This document shows positions 39,848 through 50,205 of a stretch of DNA of 51,224 nt, one piece after another (the stretch's first letter is position 1; the number at the start of each line of letters is the position of its first letter). Origin of the DNA: an uncultured Bacilli bacterium. GTDB taxonomy: Bacteria > Bacillota_I > Bacilli_A > RFN20 > CAG-449. The notes beneath the pieces are model-generated. The model made no database searches. It was not told the origin of the DNA and worked only from the letters and a program-made list of their open reading frames with translations. The stretch is taken from NCBI GenBank assembly GCA_947626895.1, contig CANQTY010000005.1:1-51224 (forward strand), read 5' to 3'. A program made the translations under genes and the position numbers.

Positions 39848-41269
39848 CTAAGCAGCTTTATTTTTTAATTCTTTTCTTAGCTTTAATTCTTTAATTGAAT
39901 CTTCGCTTGTTAATAAATCACTATTTGTAAAGATCAATAAAACGGGGAACATATAAGTTGGGGATAAGAAAGTATTATCGATTAATCCATGAATAAAACC
40001 AAATAAAATAAAGTAAATAAAGGCAATTCTTAAATTTCTTTTTAAAGGTAAAGAAGTAATAATAGCTTGAATATTAAATAAGATATAGCCAATTACTCCA
40101 AGAATTCCTCCAAGAGCAAGCATCGTATAGAAAGTATTATGACATAACATCACTTCTGTATAGGGTGAAGAACCAAAGGCTTTATCATTAATTTCAAATA
40201 AACTAATAGGACCTCCACCGAAAAGAGGATTTTCTTTAAAGAATAAAAGTGCTTGATACCAAATTTTATCTCGACCTGTAACATCATTTCCACGTTCAAT
40301 TAATGAATCAATATTCGCATGAATCGTTTCATTATTAAGATAAAAGATAAAACCTAAAAAGATAAAGCCTACAATCAATAAGAAAGTAAATAGAATTCTT
40401 TTTTTCCAAGGGAAATTAATCACTAATAAATAACACATTAAGGGAACTAAGAAAATGGAAGTAATCATTCCCCCGCGAGAATAAGAAAATAAAATGAGGA
40501 AATAATCACAAATTAAAATAAGCCAAGCCCCTAATGAATACGGATTAAAGAAATGTTTTCTTTCAGTTAAAACAATAAAGGGCATAAAGCATTCAATCGT
40601 TATAATTAAGGTATTTTTATTTCCCCATCCAACATCGATATAGACTTGATCTTTATTGATAAAAACCACTAAAACCTCAAATAAAATCACTAAATTTAAA
40701 GCTAAAAACATCGGACGAAGTGATTGAATATATCCTTTGATACCTGTTGAGGTTAGTAACATATAAATAAAGACATAAATGACAAAATATAGATAATAAT
40801 AAAATCCATATTCATGATAAATTCCATGTTCTACAAAAGAATGTAAGACATAAGAAATACCAAGAACAACTAAACAAAATAAAAATGAAAAACCTAAACT
40901 TCCTATCGGAGCTCTAAAAGATAGATGATGTACTTTTCTTTTAATAAGGAATAAGAAAATAATAAAAACATAGTATCCTAAAGCGATAAATACCTCGATA
41001 GGTACTCCAGTATAACTAGGAAAACTAGAAAAGGAAATCATATAAAGGAACGCTAAAGGAGCAAATAAAGTTCCATCATTTGAGTATAAATAAATAATTG
41101 TAGATATCACAATGGCACTAAGAGTAGCAAAAAGTAAAGAAGAAGTATACCAAGCAAAAAAGAATGCCATTGCTTCGATAAAGAAAAATAAGAAGCTATG
41201 CATCTTTTCTTCAATTTGCTCATTTCCTAAGTGCTTAAATAAAAAGAAATTTTCCATATTTACATCCAA
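39848..41269 (-). CDS. O-antigen ligase/polymerase-like membrane protein
   Basis: Multi-TM; FSYSRGGMITSIF and GRDKIWYQALLFFKENPLFGGGP motifs of Wzy_C/WaaL families. Confidence 0.85.
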   Translation of the reverse strand: MDVNMENFFLFKHLGNEQIEEKMHSFLFFFIEAMAFFFAWYTSSLLFATLSAIVISTIIYLYSNDGTLFAPLAFLYMISFSSFPSYTGVPIEVFIALGYYVFIIFLFLIKRKVHHLSFRAPIGSLGFSFLFCLVVLGISYVLHSFVEHGIYHEYGFYYYLYFVIYVFIYMLLTSTGIKGYIQSLRPMFLALNLVILFEVLVVFINKDQVYIDVGWGNKNTLIITIECFMPFIVLTERKHFFNPYSLGAWLILICDYFLILFSYSRGGMITSIFLVPLMCYLLVINFPWKKRILFTFLLIVGFIFLGFIFYLNNETIHANIDSLIERGNDVTGRDKIWYQALLFFKENPLFGGGPISLFEINDKAFGSSPYTEVMLCHNTFYTMLALGGILGVIGYILFNIQAIITSLPLKRNLRIAFIYFILFGFIHGLIDNTFLSPTYMFPVLLIFTNSDLLTSEDSIKELKLRKELKNKAA

Positions 41270-41943
41270 GTGATCTTTCGTTCTTCGCCTTTAATTAATC
41301 TTTTCACATTTTCTTTATGACGGACGAGAACAAAAAATGCCATAAAAAGTAGAAATGAAGGTAAAACAATATCATATATCATCCCAAAATCCATACCAAA
41401 TTTTAAAATAGGAAAGATGATTGGAATAAAAGAAATAATCGAGATGATAAAGGTCGATAATATTGAAGATAAGGAGACATATTTTTTAAGCCATAAGATA
41501 AACATAAATACGGCAATACCAATCAAAGCCAAACACCAATTGATGGAGATTAATAATCCTCCATAGCAGGATACAGCTTTTCCTCCTTTAAAATGTGTAA
41601 ACAAGGGGAATGTATGACCAATACATGCAAAAAATCCTGAAATATAGGCATAATAAGTTGGTTCCATAAATAAAGATTCTTTGGGGATTGCATAGTTCAT
41701 GATAAAATAAATACCCCAAATGGAAATAATTGTCTTTAATACATCAAGTAAAATAACGATTAACCCAACCTTTTTTCCAAAGACTCTTCCAGCATTTGTG
41801 CCTCCAGCATTATGGCTTCCTTCTAATCGTGGATCACGATGAAAAAATAACTTACCAATCACTACACTAAAAGAAATACTACCTAAAAGATATCCAACAA
41901 AAATAGAGACAAATATCATACCTATCGATAAAGCAATATTCAT
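41260..41943 (-). CDS. plsY: Glycerol-3-phosphate acyltransferase PlsY
   Basis: YLLGSISFSVVIGKL; EGSHNAGGTNAGRVFGKK; GHTFPLFTHFKGGKAVSCYGG. Confidence 0.95.
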   Translation of the reverse strand: MNIALSIGMIFVSIFVGYLLGSISFSVVIGKLFFHRDPRLEGSHNAGGTNAGRVFGKKVGLIVILLDVLKTIISIWGIYFIMNYAIPKESLFMEPTYYAYISGFFACIGHTFPLFTHFKGGKAVSCYGGLLISINWCLALIGIAVFMFILWLKKYVSLSSILSTFIISIISFIPIIFPILKFGMDFGMIYDIVLPSFLLFMAFFVLVRHKENVKRLIKGEERKITWM

Positions 41944-42076
41944 GGGGAAAAGGCTCCTCCTTTTTTCTAAATTTTACCCAAATAGTTTACAATAAATTAC
42001 TAGAATTATCAAAGGATATTTGTTAAAATAAAAAAAGTGACAAATTTAGGATATTTTGAAAGGAATGTGAGTATTC

Positions 42077-44026
42077 ATGGTTGAAAGAAAATATGATGCA
42101 GAATCATTAAAAATATTAAAAGGTCTTGAACCTATTAAAAAAAGACCTGGTATGTATATTGGCTCTACCGATTGGAGGGGCACCCATCATTTAGTATGGG
42201 AAATTATTGATAATGCTGTTGATGAAGCAATTGCAGGATATGGAAAAAATATTTATGTTACTATCCATAAAGATGGGAGTCTTTCTGTTTTAGATGAAGG
42301 AAGAGGCATTCCTTGTGATTATAATGAAAAAGAAGAAATGGAAGGACTTGATATCGTCTTTTGTACCGTCCATGGTGGAGGTAAATTTGATACTGAGGTT
42401 TATAAAGTTGCCGCGGGTCTTCATGGTGTTGGCGCGGCATGTGCAAATGCCTTATCAGAATGGCTTGATGTCCACGTTTATAAAGATGGAATTGAATATC
42501 ATTGCCGTTATGAAAATGGGGGAGCTATTAAAATTGGTACTGATCAAATAGGGACTACTACAAAACATGGTTCTTTAGTTCGTTTTAAACCTGCATTAGG
42601 TATTTTAAGTGATGTAGAATTCCGTTTTGATGTCATCGCAGATCACCTGAATAATACAGCCTCACAATGTCCTAAAATTCGCTTTTATTTACATGATGAA
42701 AGAGATAATAAAAAACAAGAATTTTATTATGAAAAAGGCATAAAAGAATATTTAGAAAGAAAAAATGAAGGGAAAAATCCTTTACATCCTGTCGTATATT
42801 TTTCTGATGATACAAAAGAAATTAAAGCAGAATTTTGTTTTCAATTTCTTTCTGATGTTTATGAAGAAAAAATCTATTCCTTTGCAAATTCCGTTTTTAC
42901 CCCTCAAGAGGGAAGTCATGTTCGTGGTTTAAGAAGTGGCATAACGAAAGCCTTTAATGATTATGCTTTACAAAATAATCTTATCAAAGGAAAAGAAAAA
43001 CTTGATGGCGCAGATATCCGTGAAGGTCTTTCTGTTGCCCTTTCTGTAAGAATTCCTGAAGATAAGATTCAATTTGAAGGACAAACAAAGGAAAAGCTTG
43101 GTACTCCTGAAGCTGCCTTTGTCGTAGAAAATTTAGTCTATGATAAAATTAACTACTACTTAATGGAAAATAAAGAAGTTGCTAAAAAGATCTTTTCAAG
43201 AATTATGGAAGCAAAAAAAGCTCGTGAAGCGGCGCGAAATGCTCGAGATGATGTAAGAGGTAAAGTCAAACAAAATAATGAAAAAACAACCCTTTTATTA
43301 TCAGGAAAATTGGTACCACCTCAATCAAAAGAATATACAAAATGTGAACTATTTATCGTCGAAGGAGATTCCGCGGGAGGGTCTGCTAAAAAGTGTCGAG
43401 ATCGACGTTATCAAGGTTTACTTCCTTTAAGAGGAAAACCTAAAAATATTTCAACAGATTCGGAAAATGCCTTTATGAAAAATGAAGAATTATCTACTCT
43501 TGTTTATACCATTGGCACAGGCACAGGAAATGATTTTTCTTTAAAAGATTTACGTTATGATAAGATTATCATCATGACCGATGCGGATACTGATGGTGCT
43601 CATATTCAAAATTTATTAATTAACTTCTTCTTCCAAAAGATGCGTCCTTTAATTGAAACAGGACATGTTTACATTGCTTGTCCTCCTTTATATCGTGTCT
43701 TTAAAATGGTTGGAAGAACTACGCATGAAGAATTTTGTTGGACCGATAGCGATGTAAATGAAGCTAAAAAGAAACTTGGTTCAGGTTGTGAAATCTCCCG
43801 TTATAAAGGACTTGGAGAAATGGATGCAGATCAATTATGGAAAACCACGATGGATCCTAGAACAAGAAAATTGATTCGTCTTGTGATGCCAAGTATTGAA
43901 GGGGCAGCCAAAAAAGTAGATTTATTCATGGGAAAAGATGCTGCACCAAGAGCAAAATGGATTGATGAAAATATTGATTTCAGTGATAAATCCGACTTTT
44001 TATCATTAAAAGGAGGAAATAACTAA
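42077..44026 (+). CDS. parE: DNA topoisomerase IV subunit B
   Basis: KRPGMYIGSTDWRGTHHLVWEIIDNAVDEA; VEGDSAGGSAKKCRDRRYQGLLPLRGK; TDADTDGAHIQNLL. Confidence 0.93.
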   Translation: MVERKYDAESLKILKGLEPIKKRPGMYIGSTDWRGTHHLVWEIIDNAVDEAIAGYGKNIYVTIHKDGSLSVLDEGRGIPCDYNEKEEMEGLDIVFCTVHGGGKFDTEVYKVAAGLHGVGAACANALSEWLDVHVYKDGIEYHCRYENGGAIKIGTDQIGTTTKHGSLVRFKPALGILSDVEFRFDVIADHLNNTASQCPKIRFYLHDERDNKKQEFYYEKGIKEYLERKNEGKNPLHPVVYFSDDTKEIKAEFCFQFLSDVYEEKIYSFANSVFTPQEGSHVRGLRSGITKAFNDYALQNNLIKGKEKLDGADIREGLSVALSVRIPEDKIQFEGQTKEKLGTPEAAFVVENLVYDKINYYLMENKEVAKKIFSRIMEAKKAREAARNARDDVRGKVKQNNEKTTLLLSGKLVPPQSKEYTKCELFIVEGDSAGGSAKKCRDRRYQGLLPLRGKPKNISTDSENAFMKNEELSTLVYTIGTGTGNDFSLKDLRYDKIIIMTDADTDGAHIQNLLINFFFQKMRPLIETGHVYIACPPLYRVFKMVGRTTHEEFCWTDSDVNEAKKKLGSGCEISRYKGLGEMDADQLWKTTMDPRTRKLIRLVMPSIEGAAKKVDLFMGKDAAPRAKWIDENIDFSDKSDFLSLKGGNN

Positions 44027-46593
44027 TGGCAAAGAAAAAAGATGTTAAAGAAGAAATGATTGAAGAAGTCATTTTAGAAAACGATATTGAAGAAGTCATG
44101 TCTCAAGGCTTTGGGCGTTATTCTAAATACGTTTTACAAGAAAGAGCAGTCCCTGATGTCCGTGATGGACTTAAACCTGTACAAAGACGTATTTTGTATA
44201 CAATGTATTTAGAAGGGAATTTTTCGAGTAAACCAACAAGAAAATGTGCGCGTACCGTAGGCGCGGTCATTGGTCGATTCCATCCTCATGGGGATGCATC
44301 GGTCTATGAAGCTATGGTACGTTTATCTCAAGATTGGAAGATGCGTGTTCCTTTAATTGATTTCCAAGGAAATAATGGCTCAATTGATGGGGATGGCGCG
44401 GCAGCTTATCGATATACTGAAGCGCGCCTTTCCGAAATCACGGATCAAATGATTCTTGACTTAAATAAAAATACCGTAGATATGGAATTAAACTTTGATG
44501 ATCAAGAATTAGAACCTGTGGTATTGCCCTCAAGATTTCCCAATTTATTAGTCAATGGTTCTCAAGGAATTGCAATGGGTGCCTCAACGGATATTCCCCC
44601 GCATAATCTTGGCGAGGTAATCGATGCGACCATCTATCGTATTCATCATAAAAATGCCACCACTCAAGATTTAATGCAATTTATTTTAGGCCCAGATTTT
44701 CCAACTGGTGGAGTTATTTTAAATGTTGATGAACTCCCATCAATTTATGAAAAAGGCAAGGGATTAATTCGCTTGATGGCAAAAACATCTTTAAGAGAAT
44801 TAAAAGATTGTAACCAGATTGTTATCTCTGAAATCCCTTATGGAGTGAATAAATCAGAACTTGTGAATGACATCGATAAATGTCGTTTCCAAAATAACTT
44901 AAATGCCATTCTAGAAGTTCGTGATGAAACCGATAAAGATGGATTATCCATTGTCATTGATGTGAAAAAAGACGCGGATATTGAAAATATTCGTAAGTTT
45001 ATTATTTCGAAAGGTGTTTTAACTCAATCGATTAAGTTTAATATGTTAGTTATCGATCATAATCGCCCAAGAACTTTAGGATTATTAGATACCATTGATT
45101 GTTATATTGAGCATCAAATCGATGTGATTACAAGAAGATCAAATTTTGATTTAGAAAAAGCCAAAAATCGTTTACATATCGTCGATGGATTAATCAAGAT
45201 GGTTTCCATGATTGATACAGTGGTACATTTAATAAGATCTTCAAAAGACCGCCAGGAATCCAAAGCTAGATTAATAAGCGAATGTGGATTTAGTGAGGCT
45301 CAAGGGGATGCTATTTTAGCTTTACAACTTTATAGATTATCTAATACTGATGTAACTACTTTAGAAAAAGAAGCAGAAACGCTTCGTAAAACCATCCATG
45401 ATTTAGAAGAACTTTTATCCTCACCGACCTTGATGAATAAATTAATTGCTCATGACTTAACAGAAATTAAAAATAAATTCGCAGATGCAAGAAGAACTTC
45501 TTTCCAACAAGAAGATTTAGATTTATCCGTGGATAAGCGTTCTTTAGTGACAAAAGAAGAAACCGTCGTTGTCTTTACTCGCGATGGTTACTTTAAAAGA
45601 TGTCAAGTTCGTTCTTATAATTCCTCTTTAGGAAGTGAAACAGGAATTAAACAAGGAGATGTCATCAAAGGGGTCATTAAGTGTTATACAACAGACTATT
45701 TATTAGCTTTTACTTCTTTAGGAAATTATTTATTTATCCCTGTTTATCTTCTTTTTGATACAAAATGGAAAGAAGAAGGAAAACATATTAATGAAATTTC
45801 TAGCATCTCTGGGAATGAAAAGATCGTTTCAGGCATTGTTGTCTCAGATTTTAAAGAAGGAATTCAAGTGGTAATGGTATCAAAACTTGGTCAAGTAAAA
45901 CGTTCTTTACTTAAAGAATTTGAAGTTACTCGTTTTTCTCGACCTATCCGTTGCTTCCAATTAAGTAGTGATGATTCTTTAATCAGTGCAAAAATTTCTC
46001 ATGGAAATGATGATATTCTCATCTTAACAAGCTCAGGCCAAGCTTCTTTATATAATGAAAATGAAGTATCTTCTGTTTCTTTAAGAGCTAAAGGTGTAAA
46101 AGCCATCAGCTTTGGAAAAGAAAAAGCCACGATCGTGGATAGTTATGTTTTAGAACCCAATGAAAATTATCGTCTTCTATTATTAACTCATCATCATGCA
46201 ATCCGTCTTGTGGATGTAAAAAATATCATTCATACCGCGCGTCTTGGTATGAAAACTCCCTTATTTAAAACCTTTAAAAGCGATTTACAATATTTAGTCG
46301 CTTCAAGATTAATTAAGAAAGGGGAAGAAGTTAGTAAAATTACGGCGATATTTAAAAATCATCAATCGAGTGAAATTGATTTAACCGATGTCAAGATTCA
46401 ACCTCTAGATGCTTATCTTAAAAAGAATTTAAATTTTGAAATTCAAGCTGATATAGAAGATATGCATCAATATGATGTACCGAGTGTTAATATGGATACA
46501 AGAGTAGAAATACCCCAAAAGGTGGAAACAATTAAACCTGAAAAAGAAGACGTAGAACAATTATCATTATTTGACTATATCGATGATGATTAA
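44026..46593 (+). CDS. parC: DNA topoisomerase IV subunit A
   Basis: DVRDGLKPVQRRILYTM; HPHGDASVYEAMVRLSQDW; AAAYRYTEARLS; no GyrA-box (QRRGGRG) in the C-terminal domain. Confidence 0.92.
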   Translation: MAKKKDVKEEMIEEVILENDIEEVMSQGFGRYSKYVLQERAVPDVRDGLKPVQRRILYTMYLEGNFSSKPTRKCARTVGAVIGRFHPHGDASVYEAMVRLSQDWKMRVPLIDFQGNNGSIDGDGAAAYRYTEARLSEITDQMILDLNKNTVDMELNFDDQELEPVVLPSRFPNLLVNGSQGIAMGASTDIPPHNLGEVIDATIYRIHHKNATTQDLMQFILGPDFPTGGVILNVDELPSIYEKGKGLIRLMAKTSLRELKDCNQIVISEIPYGVNKSELVNDIDKCRFQNNLNAILEVRDETDKDGLSIVIDVKKDADIENIRKFIISKGVLTQSIKFNMLVIDHNRPRTLGLLDTIDCYIEHQIDVITRRSNFDLEKAKNRLHIVDGLIKMVSMIDTVVHLIRSSKDRQESKARLISECGFSEAQGDAILALQLYRLSNTDVTTLEKEAETLRKTIHDLEELLSSPTLMNKLIAHDLTEIKNKFADARRTSFQQEDLDLSVDKRSLVTKEETVVVFTRDGYFKRCQVRSYNSSLGSETGIKQGDVIKGVIKCYTTDYLLAFTSLGNYLFIPVYLLFDTKWKEEGKHINEISSISGNEKIVSGIVVSDFKEGIQVVMVSKLGQVKRSLLKEFEVTRFSRPIRCFQLSSDDSLISAKISHGNDDILILTSSGQASLYNENEVSSVSLRAKGVKAISFGKEKATIVDSYVLEPNENYRLLLLTHHHAIRLVDVKNIIHTARLGMKTPLFKTFKSDLQYLVASRLIKKGEEVSKITAIFKNHQSSEIDLTDVKIQPLDAYLKKNLNFEIQADIEDMHQYDVPSVNMDTRVEIPQKVETIKPEKEDVEQLSLFDYIDDD

Positions 46594-46621
46594 TTATATA
46601 TAATATAAGGAGATTTAAACT

Positions 46622-47170
46622 ATGAATGAATGGACAGTAAATGATTTTTATAACTTTGATAAAACTTATATCAAAGTGCTTAATTTAGCTCGTAAGCATG
46701 ATTATGATTGCGTATCATATGCATTTAGTTTTGCAAATTCTTCTGAAATAAGTGAATTATCTTATGATAGTGGCTCAAGATTACGTACTGCAATTAATTC
46801 ATATGACTATAATACGATTTATAATGCATTTGTAAGAGAAAAAGATTATTTATATAAAATATATATAGATAAAGTAAAAAATGCTCAAAAATATCGTTGG
46901 AGTCGTGAGCGATTTAATGAATTTGTTGCCCTTTCTGCAAGAATTAGAGAAATGGCAAGAAAACATAATCCTGAATGTTTCTATGAAGCTTATCATATGG
47001 CATATGAGCAAATGATGGAAATCGCTGATGATGGAGCGTTCAAATTAATTGATGCTATCGAAAAATATAAAAGCTCACAAGATTATAATAGCTTTATTTC
47101 CGTGCTTGAAGAATCTTGTGGTTATTGCTTTAAAGTATTCAATTACGTATTTGGTTACATTGTACTTTAA
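46622..47170 (+). CDS. Uncharacterised protein with two tandem ~89-aa repeats
   Basis: 182 aa; GGAG SD; W-x18-ARKH-x3-C pattern at residues 4-30 and 93-119. Confidence 0.7.
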   Translation: MNEWTVNDFYNFDKTYIKVLNLARKHDYDCVSYAFSFANSSEISELSYDSGSRLRTAINSYDYNTIYNAFVREKDYLYKIYIDKVKNAQKYRWSRERFNEFVALSARIREMARKHNPECFYEAYHMAYEQMMEIADDGAFKLIDAIEKYKSSQDYNSFISVLEESCGYCFKVFNYVFGYIVL

Positions 47171-47209
47171 ATTAAAATCATTAGTTAATTCTATAAATGG
47201 AATCTACAA

Positions 47210-47232
47210 AGTCCTATTCATAGGGCTTTTTT
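47210..47232 (+). terminator. Rho-independent terminator
   Basis: AGTCCTAT/ATAGGGCT stem followed by TTTTTT. Confidence 0.7.
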
Positions 47233-47464
47233 AGAATTTATTAATAAAAGTTCTATAATAAAATCTATATATAGACTTTCTTTTTAATTGTGCTTTTTCG
47301 TTTAAATTTCAATAAATTTGAAGAATTATTTATTAAAGTTAAAATTTAAAATAAATTAAAAAATATGGCTGAATATAGGTAATTTAATAAAATTATAAAT
47401 AGAATAATTATCCTTAAAACATTCTATTTTTTAACAAAATTAAAAAATACCTTTACTTTTACCC

Positions 47465-47480
47465 TTGTAAGGGGTTACAA
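47465..47480. promoter_or_regulatory. Palindrome overlapping the putative -10 of the GDPD gene
   Basis: TTGTAA-GGGG-TTACAA; overlaps TACAAT (47476-47481). Confidence 0.5.
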
Positions 47481-47509
47481 TTTAAATAAAGAAGAAAGGA
47501 TCCTTCACG

Positions 47510-50194
47510 ATGATTAATTTTGGAATAAAAATGATGGCAGTTCTATGTACATCATTTTCCTGTTACATGGGAACATTACCTAAACAACCCTTAAATTTAG
47601 CAACAAACGAAAATGAAGTAATTTATGAATCATTTAGCTCATTTCCAGAAGATTGGATTTTATATGATAAAGCAGATATAGCTTATACTACGTCAAGAGT
47701 AGAAAATAATGAAGTTGTAATATCACATACTTACAATGATAAAGTTGAGGGTGAAAGCGCAAGAGCTCATCTATATTATGGCTCTTTTTATAAAATAGAA
47801 GGATTGGAAACATATGAAGACTTTACTTTTACAATGGATTTTAAAATTGATTCATATTTAAATGAATCTAGATTTGTAGGTGTAGCATACCATACAAATG
47901 AAGTTAATGATTATCTAAATGGATTATTCATGAATTATCGTATGAATGGTCAATCTGCTTCTTCTGTAATTTATTCTAATGGATCATTTAAAGATGATTC
48001 TGCTAAACAGGGACCATCCTTATTATCTGATGGAGAATATCATCAATTAACGATTACTATGGAAGGAAATACAGTAAAACATTATATGGATACTCATCTT
48101 GTAACACAATATGATGCATCTACAAAATATACTAATAATCTTCTGGGTAGTAGTTTTCCTAAAACTGGAGGATTTGCTATTTTAGCAAATAAATGTACAA
48201 TGAGAATTAAAAAGATTAGAATTACCCCGAATGCAGAGAAAGTCGAGGAAAAAGAAGAAGAAAAAGAAATTGATTTAGATGAGCAATTAGTAAAAACATA
48301 TCAATATGATAAAAAGAATTTGATTAACTTTCCTACCGTGGTTAGTAAAGTTGAATCAAGTGAAGATTTAGAAACACTAAAGAATAATGTTATGAAACCA
48401 TCCAATGTCATCTTAAGAATGAATAAAGATCAAAATATTGTTGATAAAGAAGATAATGTCATCGCTTCTTTTGAAAGTATATATCTTGATGTCTTAAAAA
48501 AAGATATGATTCCTGTCGTTGAAGTTGAAGAAGAATCTGAAGCAATTGCATTAATAAGTTTTTTAAATAATAAACATCATATTTTAGATATGGCAGTTTA
48601 TTCTAAACGCGATTATTTAGTGCAAAAAGTAAGGCAAGGTTTTCCTAAAATAAGAGGAATTATTTCTTATGAAGATCAACCTGTAACCATGGGTTTAGTT
48701 GTAAGAAATTCAAATGAAAATCTTGCGAATGTTGCAGTTTTATCTAAATCTCAAGCAAATCAAGAAAATATTAATTATATTCAGGCTCGATTTAAAACTG
48801 TTTGGGTACAACTTGATGATAATGATTCAGATTTAACAATAGCTAACATGATTAATAGTTCTTGTTATGGACTAATTTCTCATGATTATCAGCATATTTA
48901 TAATGTATTTGATACATATGAGGAAAATAGTTATATTCATCCTGTGTTTAATGCGGGGCATCGAGGATTACCAAATAGTTGTAACGAAAATTCAGTTTCA
49001 GGTGTTAAGGCGGCAATGAAAGCAGGAGCAACGCATCTAGAATTAGATTGTTATCTAACGAAAGATAATCGAGTTGTTATGATGCATAATCGTAATATTG
49101 AAGGTGCCACTAATGGGACAGGGAATGTCGATTCATTTACTTTAGATGAGTTAAGACAATATAAATTGGATAAATTTGGACTAGAAGAAATTCCCACCTT
49201 AGAGGATATTTTTGATGCCATGAAAGAAAAAGAAGATGTGGTTTTAATCTTAGAATTTAAAAGTTTTGATGATGTACAAAATCCTATAAGAATAAGCGAT
49301 ACAGTGCAATGTGTAAAACAAATTATTGATAACTATAAGTTTCAAGATCGTGTGATATTTATTTCCTTTAATATAGATTTTATAGATGTGATAAGAAGTT
49401 TAATGCCTAATATGTCTGTCGCGTATTTAAACTCGAATCGATATATAGGAAATACCTTAAATGAGGAAGCTTATGCACCATTATTAACAACGATGTGTGA
49501 ACATAGTATGATTTATGATTTTGATTATACAAATAAAAAAATTAAAATAACAAAAGAATTTAACGAGCAATTCTTAAGAGATCGAGGCTCAATCGGTTGG
49601 TATTGGACATTTGAAAATACATCATCTTTAGAAAATAATGTTCCAAATAATGGTTATTTAGGAGTTACAACCGATTGTCCTGATTATTATAGTAATTATG
49701 TTAAATACGTAAAAGGTATAGAAGTTAGTTTAGAAAGTGGCGCTACAATAGGCGTTAATAGTCCTATAAAATTAAAAGTAGAAAAATATAATGGAACAGA
49801 AGAAGATGTTGAAGGAAAAGTCTTTAAATTAGAAGATCAAGGCGATTATTATGATGTTATTGCTTCTTATACAGTAAGACAAAATAATAAAGATTATATT
49901 TATTACACTCAAGTGTTTAAAATACATAAATATAAAGAAGCAGTGAATCCAGGTGGCTCTACAAGTAGTAGTCAATCTTCACAAGTAACATCAAGTGAAA
50001 CAAGCTCTAGTGCTTCTAGTTCAATAACTTCCTTTAACAGTAATTCACATACGAGTATGGATTCAACAGCAAATTCTCAAGATGGAGGAAATGAAAATAA
50101 TGTCGTTCCTATAGTCGTTGGAGTCAGTGCAGGCGTTGGTGTTAGTGCTCTTGCAATTATTCTTGCAATTTTAAAAGCTAAAAAGAAAATCTAA
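47510..50194 (+). CDS. Secreted/TM-anchored glycerophosphodiester phosphodiesterase with N-terminal LamG-like domain
   Basis: N-terminal signal-like segment; LamG-like region; FNAGHRGLPNSCNENSVSG...HLELDCYLTKDNRVVMMHNRNIEGATNGTG GDPD motifs; Ser-rich linker; C-terminal TM. Confidence 0.88.
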   Translation: MINFGIKMMAVLCTSFSCYMGTLPKQPLNLATNENEVIYESFSSFPEDWILYDKADIAYTTSRVENNEVVISHTYNDKVEGESARAHLYYGSFYKIEGLETYEDFTFTMDFKIDSYLNESRFVGVAYHTNEVNDYLNGLFMNYRMNGQSASSVIYSNGSFKDDSAKQGPSLLSDGEYHQLTITMEGNTVKHYMDTHLVTQYDASTKYTNNLLGSSFPKTGGFAILANKCTMRIKKIRITPNAEKVEEKEEEKEIDLDEQLVKTYQYDKKNLINFPTVVSKVESSEDLETLKNNVMKPSNVILRMNKDQNIVDKEDNVIASFESIYLDVLKKDMIPVVEVEEESEAIALISFLNNKHHILDMAVYSKRDYLVQKVRQGFPKIRGIISYEDQPVTMGLVVRNSNENLANVAVLSKSQANQENINYIQARFKTVWVQLDDNDSDLTIANMINSSCYGLISHDYQHIYNVFDTYEENSYIHPVFNAGHRGLPNSCNENSVSGVKAAMKAGATHLELDCYLTKDNRVVMMHNRNIEGATNGTGNVDSFTLDELRQYKLDKFGLEEIPTLEDIFDAMKEKEDVVLILEFKSFDDVQNPIRISDTVQCVKQIIDNYKFQDRVIFISFNIDFIDVIRSLMPNMSVAYLNSNRYIGNTLNEEAYAPLLTTMCEHSMIYDFDYTNKKIKITKEFNEQFLRDRGSIGWYWTFENTSSLENNVPNNGYLGVTTDCPDYYSNYVKYVKGIEVSLESGATIGVNSPIKLKVEKYNGTEEDVEGKVFKLEDQGDYYDVIASYTVRQNNKDYIYYTQVFKIHKYKEAVNPGGSTSSSQSSQVTSSETSSSASSSITSFNSNSHTSMDSTANSQDGGNENNVVPIVVGVSAGVGVSALAIILAILKAKKKI

Positions 50195-50205
50195 TTTCTA
50201 AATCA

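Noticed and set aside
42261-42551. ORFs overlapping parE in other frames (42261-42446 -, 42294-42551 +)
   Set aside because: Lie within conserved parE ATPase domain; no independent SD or family similarity
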